From the NCBI GenBank assembly GCA_017444165.1, contig JAFSXH010000125.1, forward strand, positions 1-5,454: a stretch of DNA of 5,454 nucleotides, given 5' to 3'. The notes under the pieces were generated by a model. That model searched no databases and was not told the origin of the DNA. It worked only from the letters and a program-made list of their open reading frames with translations. This DNA is from a bacterium. Lineage in GTDB: Bacteria; Vulcanimicrobiota; Xenobia; Xenobiales; Xenobiaceae. Shown here one piece after another: positions 1 through 5,454 of this stretch. Numbering within the stretch: the first letter of the stretch is position 1; every line of letters begins with the position of its first letter. The position numbers and the translations under genes are program-made.

Positions 1-21
1 AACAGAGGTCGTTAGGAGGAT

Positions 22-46
22 TAGGCTAGGTTTTTACCGTAGCCTA
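22..46 (+). promoter_or_regulatory. Leader hairpin upstream of the first gene
   Basis: A 7-bp perfect stem (TAGGCTA at 22-28 with TAGCCTA at 40-46) is extended by GGT/ACC (29-31 with 36-38) across one bulged G (39), closing on a TTTT loop. It lies 43 nt before the ATG at 90. No T-run follows on either strand, so it is not a standard intrinsic terminator. It could be an mRNA leader structure, a protein-binding palindrome or chance. No convincing -35/-10 pair was found in 1-89. An upstream gene could end here, since stops occur at 13-15, 27-29 and 50-52 in the three frames. Confidence 0.35.
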
Positions 47-78
47 GCGTAAAGTCTTGTAAGTTTCTACTTAGGCGT

Positions 79-85
79 GGAGGAG
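79..85 (+). promoter_or_regulatory. Ribosome-binding site deciding the start of the first gene
   Basis: GGAGGAG is a near-ideal Shine-Dalgarno. It ends 4 nt before the ATG at 90 but only 1 nt before the in-frame TTG at 87. The ATG is therefore the better start, giving a protein that begins MICPSCG rather than MMICPSCG. Confidence 0.7.
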
Positions 86-89
86 TTTG

Positions 90-1838
90 ATGATTTGTCC
101 CTCTTGTGGTTGTGATAATGATGCAGAAGCTGTTTTTTGCGACGAGTGTGGGGTGCAGTTGCGCTTGACAGAAGACAACAGTAAAGAAGATATTGAATAC
201 GTGGCTCCCTTCGTGCCAGAACAGATAATTTGGGATACATATAAGGTTTTGAGTATATTGCAAAATGATCTCAACTGTATTCTCTATGAAGTGGAGAAAG
301 TGGAGGGAGGAGAGCGTTGTCTCGTCTGTGAGTTAGTTGAGCGGATCGACAGAGCTGAGGATATATTTAAATTGTTGAGAAGTTTAAACAGCGATTATAT
401 TTGGCACTGTGATCAGTTGAAAGAGGATGAATTAGGCAAGGCGCGTTATTTAATTGGAGAGATGCCTGGTATTCCTTTGCGCCGCTATTTGGTTGAGAAA
501 GCTGTCACTTACATAGAGGTGGCCAAGATAGGTTGCGATATTTTAGAGGGATTAGGTGAGGTTCACAAGTTCGGTTATGTTTACAATGGAATCTCTCCCG
601 ATTCTGTATGGATCTCCGCTGAAGGCAGAGCCCGTTTAGTCCGTTTTGATAGAGTTATTTCTAAGGCTGTAGCCGTAGCTGATGGAACGGTTGTGGACGG
701 TTTTTCTGCACCAGAAGTCTACGGTTTGGATGGTGGCAAACTCACTAGAAGATCGGATATTTTTAGTGTGGGAGCTCTTCTGTTGTTTATGCTCTTGGGC
801 AGAGAGTTGAGCTTCAATGAGGATGGGAATAGTGTTCTTCCCACGACTTTGCGATTTAAAGCCAAAAATTTGACTAAAGTTATAGATAAGGCTGTCAAGC
901 GTGAACCTAGTGATCGTTGGTTGTCGGCTTCAGAGATGGCGCAAGCTTTGAGTGCTTGTATTACCAGCAGTTCAACAATGTCTGTCAATGGAGTGGAGAC
1001 TGCCCCTGCGACGGGCTATGCTCAGACTACTAATTCTACTTTTGGTCGTTATGTTGTGGCTAAAAAATCTCACGTTGGAGCAGTGCGTAAGGTCAATCAA
1101 GATGCTTTCTTAGAGATGACTCTCTCTGTTTGTGAGCGCGATATTCCCACAATTGTGAATTTTGTGGCTATTATTGATGGTATGGGTGGAGAAGCTGAGG
1201 GGGACAAAGCGGCTTCTTTGGCAGCACGGGCTATCGCCAGTGAACTAGTGCGTTTGACTTTACCTTTGAAAAACGATGGTGAAACTACAGTCTTGTTACC
1301 TGAAGATCCTAAACAGCGAAATTCTTTTATTATTGAGAGAGTTGTCAAGAAGGCCAATGAGGTCATTTTTGCCTATGCTAGCAAGGCTGAAAGGCGCAAG
1401 GGCATGGGTTGCACGATCTCTTGTGTGCTTTTAGATGGCGATCAGGCTACGTTTGGCCACGTTGGTGATACACGCGGTTACCGCATGGCTAACGATTTAG
1501 ATCAAGTCACGACAGATCACTCTTTCGTGGGCCAGTTAGTGCAGATGGGGGCCTTGACACGTGAGGAGGCTAGACATTCTCCCAAACGCAGTATTATTTA
1601 TAGAGCTTTGGGTACTCAGCCTGATGTAGAGGTCGAGGTCTATCAGAGAGTTATTGCTCCTAGGGAGTATATAATGTTGAGTTCTGATGGTGTGTGGGAG
1701 TATTATAGCGATGAGGAGTTGTTCTCTTACTTTACAGCTAATCTTACACCAAGCCAAATTTGTGAAAATTTGATCAGTACTTGTTTAGAGCGCGGGGCTA
1801 ATGATAATGCTACCGTGGCTATCATTCGTCATATGTAG
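90..1838 (+). CDS. Zinc ribbon - pseudokinase - PP2C Ser/Thr phosphatase fusion
   Basis: Predicted 582-residue cytoplasmic Mn/Mg-dependent Ser/Thr phosphatase; no signal peptide or membrane segment is visible. Residues 3-20 form a small zinc ribbon (C3, C6, C17, C20). Residues about 49-289 have a protein-kinase fold: APE (207-209), the DxFSxG helix (D223-G228) and the late Arg (R276) are kept. The catalytic HRDxKxxN segment instead reads YNGISPDS (165-172), DFG reads RFD (185-187), the glycine-rich loop is absent and the beta-3 Lys appears lost, so it is most likely a pseudokinase. Residues about 319-582 are PP2C with all main motifs: RKVNQD (333-338), DGMGG (363-367), GMGCT (438-442), GHVGDTR (456-462), SDG with D533, and DN (572-573). 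The metal-binding Asp residues are present, so phosphatase activity is expected. From general knowledge, cyanobacterial PP2C proteins of similar layout exist. An in-frame TTG at 87 is an alternative start. It is first in a close-packed gene set; its partner is probably the VWA or FHA proteins downstream (inference). Confidence 0.9.
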   Translation: MICPSCGCDNDAEAVFCDECGVQLRLTEDNSKEDIEYVAPFVPEQIIWDTYKVLSILQNDLNCILYEVEKVEGGERCLVCELVERIDRAEDIFKLLRSLNSDYIWHCDQLKEDELGKARYLIGEMPGIPLRRYLVEKAVTYIEVAKIGCDILEGLGEVHKFGYVYNGISPDSVWISAEGRARLVRFDRVISKAVAVADGTVVDGFSAPEVYGLDGGKLTRRSDIFSVGALLLFMLLGRELSFNEDGNSVLPTTLRFKAKNLTKVIDKAVKREPSDRWLSASEMAQALSACITSSSTMSVNGVETAPATGYAQTTNSTFGRYVVAKKSHVGAVRKVNQDAFLEMTLSVCERDIPTIVNFVAIIDGMGGEAEGDKAASLAARAIASELVRLTLPLKNDGETTVLLPEDPKQRNSFIIERVVKKANEVIFAYASKAERRKGMGCTISCVLLDGDQATFGHVGDTRGYRMANDLDQVTTDHSFVGQLVQMGALTREEARHSPKRSIIYRALGTQPDVEVEVYQRVIAPREYIMLSSDGVWEYYSDEELFSYFTANLTPSQICENLISTCLERGANDNATVAIIRHM

Positions 1839-1846
1839 GTAATTAA

Positions 1847-1853
1847 AAGGAGG
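1847..1853 (+). promoter_or_regulatory. Ribosome-binding site supporting a GTG start
   Basis: AAGGAGG, a full-strength Shine-Dalgarno, lies 4 nt before the GTG at 1858. It fixes this non-ATG start; the next in-frame ATG is at codon 16 and has no comparable site. It sits within the 19-nt gap after the phosphatase stop codon, which fits translation from a shared transcript. Confidence 0.7.
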
Positions 1854-1857
1854 AAGC

Positions 1858-3153
1858 GTGGCTGAAGTTAATCTTTCCACCAGTTTGAGTTATCAGGCCA
1901 TAATGACTACCAGTGAAGATAAGCTGGTCTATCTTTTGGCTGATGTTGTGCCAGGCGCAGATATTGGAGTAGGGCCTGCCTCACTCAATGTGGCTATTGT
2001 TCTTGATAAGAGCGGTTCTATGTACGCAGCGGAGAAATTGGAGTATGTTATCCAGGCGGTTAGTCACGCTATTGATCTCCTGCGCCCCAGTGATCTCTGT
2101 TCGATTATTGCTTTTGCCGATAAGACCAGGGTCTTGATTCCTTCTAGCCAGATCTATGATAAGACCTCGGCTAAAGCCATGGTGCGCAAGATTGATCATG
2201 TTGATGTCGGTTCGGGTACGTGCATGTTGCAAGCTATTGAGGCGGCTCTTTATGAAGTGCGCAAAAATTACGCTCCTGATCGTTTGAACCACATAATCCT
2301 GTTGACAGATGGTATGACTCTCAATGAAAAAGAGTGTATCTCTAAATGTGAACAGGCTGTAAAAGAGGGTATCTCCGTTTCGACTATTGGTGTTGGGGAT
2401 GATTTTAATGAAAAATTCTTACTTGGAATTGCCAATAGTTGTAAAGGTAGTTCCTACTACATAGATCAGCCTCGCGATATCCAAGATATTTTTGCTAAAG
2501 AGCTTACGGGCGTGCAGAATGTCGTTGTTAAAGATTGCAAATTGGAAATTAGGTTGTCCAAAGATGTTCATATCCGCCACGCTTATAAAGTTAAACCTAT
2601 TATAAATGATCTCGGTACTCCCGATGTTATCAATAGGGTTTGTTCTGTAGGTTTGTCTGACTTGCAAAAAGAGGAAGTCCAGTCGTTGCTCTTTGAACTT
2701 GTCCTGCCCTCACGTAAAGCTGGTGTCTATCGCATCGCTTCGGCTAGTTTGAATTACAGTATTCCTGGTCAGGCTCTTTCTGTAGGTATGTCATCTAAGG
2801 ATGTGACTATAGCTTACACTGATGAACCTTCACAGGCTTCCGTCATATCTCCGCGTGTTTTACAGATGGCTGATGCTGTAAGTATATTCCGCCAGCAGAC
2901 GAGGGCTTTGCAGTTGGCTGAAGTTGGTGAAAAGGCTAAGGCAACACAACTTTTACGCTCGGCGGCTACTCAACTGTTGCAACAGGGGCAAGAGGAATTA
3001 GCCAATCAGGCTCTCAGCGAGGCTACACGTCTAGAACAAGGTTCTGCGGCCACGTCCGCAGGAACGAAGAAGCTGGAGTACGGTACGCGCAAGCTCACTC
3101 AGCTTTTGGATACTATTCCCGATATTCCCAATATATCTTTAGATAAGCAATAA
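1858..3153 (+). CDS. VWA-domain protein with intact MIDAS site
   Basis: Protein of 431 residues starting at GTG. Residues about 43-215 are a von Willebrand factor A domain with a complete metal-ion-dependent adhesion site: DKSGSM (D50, S52, S54), T121 in GSGTCM, and D151 in LLTDGM. Residues about 222-320 look beta-rich, as in many bacterial VWA proteins. Residues about 332-394 are strongly helical and Gln/Ala/Leu-rich, followed by a basic motif (GTKKLEYGTRKL, 402-413) of a type I associate with cyanobacterial and Chloroflexi VWA proteins. No signal peptide or transmembrane helix is seen, so it is probably cytoplasmic. VWA domains of this kind bind partner proteins through a divalent metal. 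Sitting between a PP2C gene and an FHA gene, it is probably an adaptor or phosphorylation target in their pathway (inference). It is unlikely to be a chelatase subunit, since no AAA+ partner is in view. Confidence 0.88.
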   Translation: MAEVNLSTSLSYQAIMTTSEDKLVYLLADVVPGADIGVGPASLNVAIVLDKSGSMYAAEKLEYVIQAVSHAIDLLRPSDLCSIIAFADKTRVLIPSSQIYDKTSAKAMVRKIDHVDVGSGTCMLQAIEAALYEVRKNYAPDRLNHIILLTDGMTLNEKECISKCEQAVKEGISVSTIGVGDDFNEKFLLGIANSCKGSSYYIDQPRDIQDIFAKELTGVQNVVVKDCKLEIRLSKDVHIRHAYKVKPIINDLGTPDVINRVCSVGLSDLQKEEVQSLLFELVLPSRKAGVYRIASASLNYSIPGQALSVGMSSKDVTIAYTDEPSQASVISPRVLQMADAVSIFRQQTRALQLAEVGEKAKATQLLRSAATQLLQQGQEELANQALSEATRLEQGSAATSAGTKKLEYGTRKLTQLLDTIPDIPNISLDKQ

Positions 3154-3178
3154 ATATAAAATAGGAGAAGATATTCTT

Positions 3179-3928
3179 ATGAAATGTAACGTCTGTGGAT
3201 CTGATAATGTGGATGGTTCCATCTTTTGTGAAGATTGTGGCTCCAAGTTGAGCAGTCCCGCTCCTGCTCCTTTTAGTGCGCCTGCGGCTGCTGTACCTGT
3301 TCCTGTACCAGCTCCAGCACCAGTACCAACGCCAGCCCCCGCTCCTGCTCCTTTCAGTAATCCTGCTCCCGCACCAGTGCCGACGCCAGCTCCCGCTCCT
3401 GCTCCTTTCAGCAATCCTGCCCCAGCGCCAGCCCCAGCACCGACTCCCGCTCCTACTGGTGCCAGTTCTGTCTGTCCTTCCTGTGGTTCAGCTAATGCCG
3501 CAGGTAGCCGTTTTTGCGATGAATGTGGAGCTAGCTTAAATGGAGTGCCCTCTCCAGCTCCCGTTTCTGTTTCTGAACCTGTTCCCGCTCCTGCTCCAGT
3601 CCCAGCTCAGGTTGTTGCTAATCCTAGGATAGTTATGCCTGGTGGCGTGGAGATCAATTTAGTTAAGGATGAAACCTTGATGGGTCGCAATTCTCCTATG
3701 GATGGCATCTTCCCTGAGATCGATTTGACCGAAGTTGATCCTGAGTCTTATGTCTCCCGTCGTCATGGTCATATCCTGCGCCAAGAGGGTAAGTTCATTT
3801 ATGAAGATATCGGTTCTTCCAATGGATCTTTTGTAAACGGTACAAAATTACAGCCGCGCATTCAGGTAGAGTTGCATAACGGAGATATTTTGCGCTTGGG
3901 TCGCACTGAGATGACTTTTAGGATGTAA
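3179..3928 (+). CDS. Double zinc-ribbon, Pro/Ala-rich linker, FHA-domain protein
   Basis: Protein of 249 residues; AGGAGA at 3163-3168 precedes the ATG by 10 nt. Residues 3-20 are a zinc ribbon (C3, C6, C17, C20) and residues 99-116 a second one (C99, C102, C113, C116). They are separated by a Pro/Ala-rich linker (about 26-95) with an exact 18-residue tandem duplication (45-62 and 63-80), and a second Pro-rich linker spans about 124-146. Residues about 150-249 are a complete FHA domain with the phosphothreonine-binding signature G169-R170, S193-R-R-H196 and N215-G216, ending in GDILRLGRTEMTFRM. FHA domains bind phosphothreonine peptides, so this is the likely reader of marks the PP2C removes. 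No membrane segment is present. It starts 25 nt after the VWA gene and probably shares its transcript. The Pro/Ala linkers would hold the ribbons and FHA apart as flexible spacers (inference). Confidence 0.9.
   Translation: MKCNVCGSDNVDGSIFCEDCGSKLSSPAPAPFSAPAAAVPVPVPAPAPVPTPAPAPAPFSNPAPAPVPTPAPAPAPFSNPAPAPAPAPTPAPTGASSVCPSCGSANAAGSRFCDECGASLNGVPSPAPVSVSEPVPAPAPVPAQVVANPRIVMPGGVEINLVKDETLMGRNSPMDGIFPEIDLTEVDPESYVSRRHGHILRQEGKFIYEDIGSSNGSFVNGTKLQPRIQVELHNGDILRLGRTEMTFRM
3311..3418 (+). repeat. Two-copy 54-bp in-frame tandem repeat
   Basis: Copies at 3311-3364 and 3365-3418 match at 49 of 54 positions by eye. Each encodes the same 18 residues (APAPVPTPAPAPAPFSNP). All five differences fall at third codon positions and are silent. 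A partial, more diverged relative (PAPAPFSAP) lies upstream near 3254-3280, and a shortened Pro/Ala tail follows to about 3456. Confidence 0.85.
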
Positions 3929-3948
3929 GCGAAAAACTTATATTAGTT

Positions 3949-3976
3949 CGTAATGCGTAATTCGTAAGGCGTGATT
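3949..3976 (+). repeat. Four degenerate 7-bp tandem units in the left arm
   Basis: The left arm divides cleanly into CGTAATG, CGTAATT, CGTAAGG and CGTGATT. The complement of the right arm reads as CATAATG, CGCAATT, CATAAAT and then GCACGATT, that is, the same units with one extra base. Heptamers of the CGTAATT kind are, from memory, a common intergenic repeat motif in cyanobacteria and some other bacteria; that link is not proven here. Confidence 0.6.
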
Positions 3977-4041
3977 ATGGAGGAAAGATCGTTTTTGAGT
4001 ATCTGTCACTGCAATCGTGCATTTATGAATTGCGCATTATG
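3949..4041. repeat. Long imperfect inverted repeat (28-bp stem) between genes
   Basis: The left arm 3949-3976 pairs with the right arm 4013-4041 over 28 base pairs, broken only by one unpaired A (4021). Twenty-two pairs are Watson-Crick and six are G·T/U (3950/4040, 3958/4032, 3964/4026, 3968/4022, 3971/4018, 3972/4017); there is no true mismatch if read as + strand RNA. The 36-nt loop (3977-4012) can form a small tip helix (3986-3989 with 4001-4004). Weak pairing may continue outward to about 3944/4046. No T-tract follows closely on either strand, so it is not a classical terminator. Options are a miniature inverted-repeat element, an intergenic palindrome family, or an mRNA-processing or stability structure between the third and fourth genes. 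Confidence 0.75.
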
Positions 4042-4073
4042 TGTTGTTTGTGTTCATTATTTTGTAGAAAGGC

Positions 4074-4081
4074 GGGGTGAT
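4074..4081 (+). promoter_or_regulatory. Probable ribosome-binding site of the fourth gene
   Basis: GGGGTGAT can pair with the extended anti-Shine-Dalgarno (complement of GGAGGTGAT) and lies 8 nt before the ATG at 4090. An in-frame TAG at 4081-4083 rules out any longer protein, so the ATG at 4090 is the first possible start. Confidence 0.5.
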
Positions 4082-4089
4082 AGGGTTTT

Positions 4090-5454
4090 ATGGCAGGCGA
4101 ACAGAGCGAAATTATCAACAGATTAAAAGATGGCTGGGATATGGCCAGCAAGTTGGCAGGCAAGGGTGTGGGTGAGGTCTCTAATCTCTTCAGTCGATCT
4201 GATGAAAGTAAAGGCCAGCAGAGTGGATTGTATTGGAATAGGGGAAGTTGGAATAGCAAATCTGGTTTATTGCCCGATATAGAATTTTTTGAATCACAGA
4301 ATAATAGTAGCAGTTTTGCTTCTAGTGTTATGCAACGTTTAACGCTCTCTAAATCTGAGCGGCTATTCTGTCAGTCTTGTGCTGATTTGATCAGCGTCAA
4401 CGTTGAGCAAGCGGTCGATTGTCTGAGCGAGGCTGTGGCGGCAGATACCCAATTTACCGACGGCTATTTTTTACTCGGCTGTGTGATGTTAGAAACTGGT
4501 TTTGCCAAAGAGGCCAATTCCTATTTTCAGAAAGCTCTGCTCTGTCAGCAAGGCTTAGGTGGTAAATTTAAGAAATATTTGCCTTCTTTTAGAATGTCTA
4601 TTCCAGTCACTCCTTGGAGTAATGTCTCTCTCTTCCCTGATCTTTTAGGTCTCAATGTTTTGCTCGCTCTCTCTTGGCGGGAAATGAATAATTTAGATAT
4701 GGCGATCTCCGTCATGGCCCAGATTTTGAGTGTTATGCCTGAAGCGGGTTTAGCTAAATTCTTCTTGTCGATCTTTTATTTAGAGAAGGGGAGTTTGAAT
4801 GAGATAAACAGCCTCTTTGAAAATTTGGAAGTCAAATCTACAACTGATGGTTTAAATTTGCTTATTTTGAGTAAAGCCTGTCAACGATTAGGTGCGATCA
4901 GCAGATTGGGGGAAGTGTATGATAAGGCATTGGCTTGTAAGAATATAGATCGAATTATTCGCTATGATATCTTGTACTCTCAAGCCGAGTTGTGTTCGAG
5001 TTATTCCGCTTCTGAACTTCCCAAGACAGAGCAAAATATTCTCAAAGAGTGTCCTGAATATACACCATTTTTTAAACGCTTAGATATAAAATTGACTAAC
5101 CTAGCTAATTTAGCTCCTGTGCGCACGACTGTGGCTATGCCTGGCTTAACAGAAGTTTTGCCCAATACTAAGGTAAACTCTACTACAGTTCTGCCTCAAA
5201 CTGTTTTTTTGCAAATTAGTTGCGCCTCTTTAGGCAGGATATTCTCCTTAGATCGTCCTTTAACGACTATTGGGCGTGAAATAGGTGATATTGTCTTATC
5301 TAATGATACCTCCATATCGAGCAATCACGCCCGCATAATTCGTGATGATAATGCTGGCTGCTATTTTGTGGAGGATATGCACTCTACCAACGGTACCTTC
5401 CTTAACGGTATGCGTTTAGGTTCTCAAAAGCAACCGATTAAGAGCGGCGATAAG
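4090..5454 (+). CDS. TPR-like protein with C-terminal FHA domain (partial, runs off the right edge)
   Basis: The frame is open for 455 codons from the ATG at 4090 to the last base, so the true stop lies beyond the window. Residues about 1-90 are polar and of unknown fold, with a possible amphipathic helix at about 8-35. Residues about 91-153 look like two TPR-type helical hairpins, and further helix-pair repeats probably continue through about 186-310 (e.g. the YLEKG turn at 230-234). A linker at about 340-370 is rich in Thr/Pro. Residues about 372-455 are an FHA domain with G395-R396, S410-S-N-H413 and N434-G435, cut just after IKSGDK, where the final strand would begin; only about 10-20 residues are probably missing. 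No signal peptide or membrane helix is visible. TPRs bind proteins and FHA binds phosphothreonine, so a scaffold or reader role is likely. It sits 161 nt after the third gene, beyond the inverted repeat, and may have its own expression control. Confidence 0.85.
   Translation, partial: MAGEQSEIINRLKDGWDMASKLAGKGVGEVSNLFSRSDESKGQQSGLYWNRGSWNSKSGLLPDIEFFESQNNSSSFASSVMQRLTLSKSERLFCQSCADLISVNVEQAVDCLSEAVAADTQFTDGYFLLGCVMLETGFAKEANSYFQKALLCQQGLGGKFKKYLPSFRMSIPVTPWSNVSLFPDLLGLNVLLALSWREMNNLDMAISVMAQILSVMPEAGLAKFFLSIFYLEKGSLNEINSLFENLEVKSTTDGLNLLILSKACQRLGAISRLGEVYDKALACKNIDRIIRYDILYSQAELCSSYSASELPKTEQNILKECPEYTPFFKRLDIKLTNLANLAPVRTTVAMPGLTEVLPNTKVNSTTVLPQTVFLQISCASLGRIFSLDRPLTTIGREIGDIVLSNDTSISSNHARIIRDDNAGCYFVEDMHSTNGTFLNGMRLGSQKQPIKSGDK

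Noticed and set aside
3139..3414. Minus-strand Gly/Ala-repeat ORF opposite the FHA-protein gene
   Set aside because: Its repeats are the antisense reading of the Pro/Ala linker codons; it is a shadow of the real + strand gene.
3276..3539. Alternate-frame + strand ORF, Leu/Pro/Gln-rich, inside the FHA-protein gene
   Set aside because: It covers the repetitive linker out of frame, has no domain signature and lies inside a gene with clear zinc-ribbon and FHA motifs.
3949..4041. Intrinsic terminator after the third gene
   Set aside because: The stem is long, but no T-run follows it on the + strand, and on the minus strand the nearest T-run is about 12 nt away from the stem.
4030..4060. Possible promoter (TTGCGC, 19-nt spacer, CATTAT) ahead of the fourth gene
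   Set aside because: Both boxes are poor, the spacing is off and the -35 lies inside the hairpin arm; not enough to call.
3929..4089. CRISPR array or riboswitch in the 161-nt gap
   Set aside because: The 7-bp units have no spacers between them and no recognisable riboswitch core is seen; the inverted-repeat explanation accounts for the structure.
3977..4126. Small ORF of 49 codons (ATG 3977, or TTG 3995 preceded by GGAGGAAAG at 3979-3987), Cys-rich, overlapping the start of the fourth gene
   Set aside because: It is built from the loop and right arm of the inverted repeat, overlaps the well-supported fourth gene, and short Cys-containing ORFs arise easily by chance. Ribosome profiling would be needed to revive it.

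Overview
The window holds four genes, all on the + strand: three complete and one running off the right edge. They look like one phosphorylation-signalling cassette. Moderate-to-low GC, strong Shine-Dalgarno sites and tight gene spacing point to a bacterium. Small CxxC zinc ribbons combined with a kinase-like/PP2C fusion, a VWA protein and FHA proteins recall gene sets known from Cyanobacteria (including non-photosynthetic Melainabacteria-type relatives) and Chloroflexi. That placement is a guess from architecture only; there is no rRNA or other marker gene here.

Layout. Bases 1-89 are a leader with a compact hairpin (22-46) and a strong ribosome-binding site. Bases 90-1838 encode a zinc ribbon, a degenerate protein-kinase fold and an apparently active PP2C phosphatase in one chain. 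Bases 1858-3153 encode a cytoplasmic VWA protein with an intact MIDAS metal site, a beta-rich middle and a helical tail. Bases 3179-3928 encode a protein with two zinc ribbons, Pro/Ala linkers (including an exact 18-residue tandem duplication) and a complete FHA domain. The gaps between these three genes are 19 and 25 nt, so they are very likely co-transcribed. A 161-nt gap (3929-4089) follows, filled mostly by a long imperfect inverted repeat (3949-4041) whose arms are built from a degenerate 7-base unit. From 4090 to the window end runs a TPR-like protein with a C-terminal FHA domain, cut by the edge within the last FHA strands.

Working model (inference). The PP2C would remove Ser/Thr phosphates, the two FHA proteins would read phosphothreonine, and the VWA protein would act as a metal-dependent adaptor. 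The only kinase fold present has lost its catalytic residues, so it is probably a regulatory or scaffolding pseudokinase, and the kinase that writes the marks must lie elsewhere. The set resembles, without matching, the TerY-P triad (VWA, PP2C, kinase) and the threonine-phosphorylation module of type VI secretion (kinase, PP2C, FHA). No tellurite-resistance or secretion genes are visible here.
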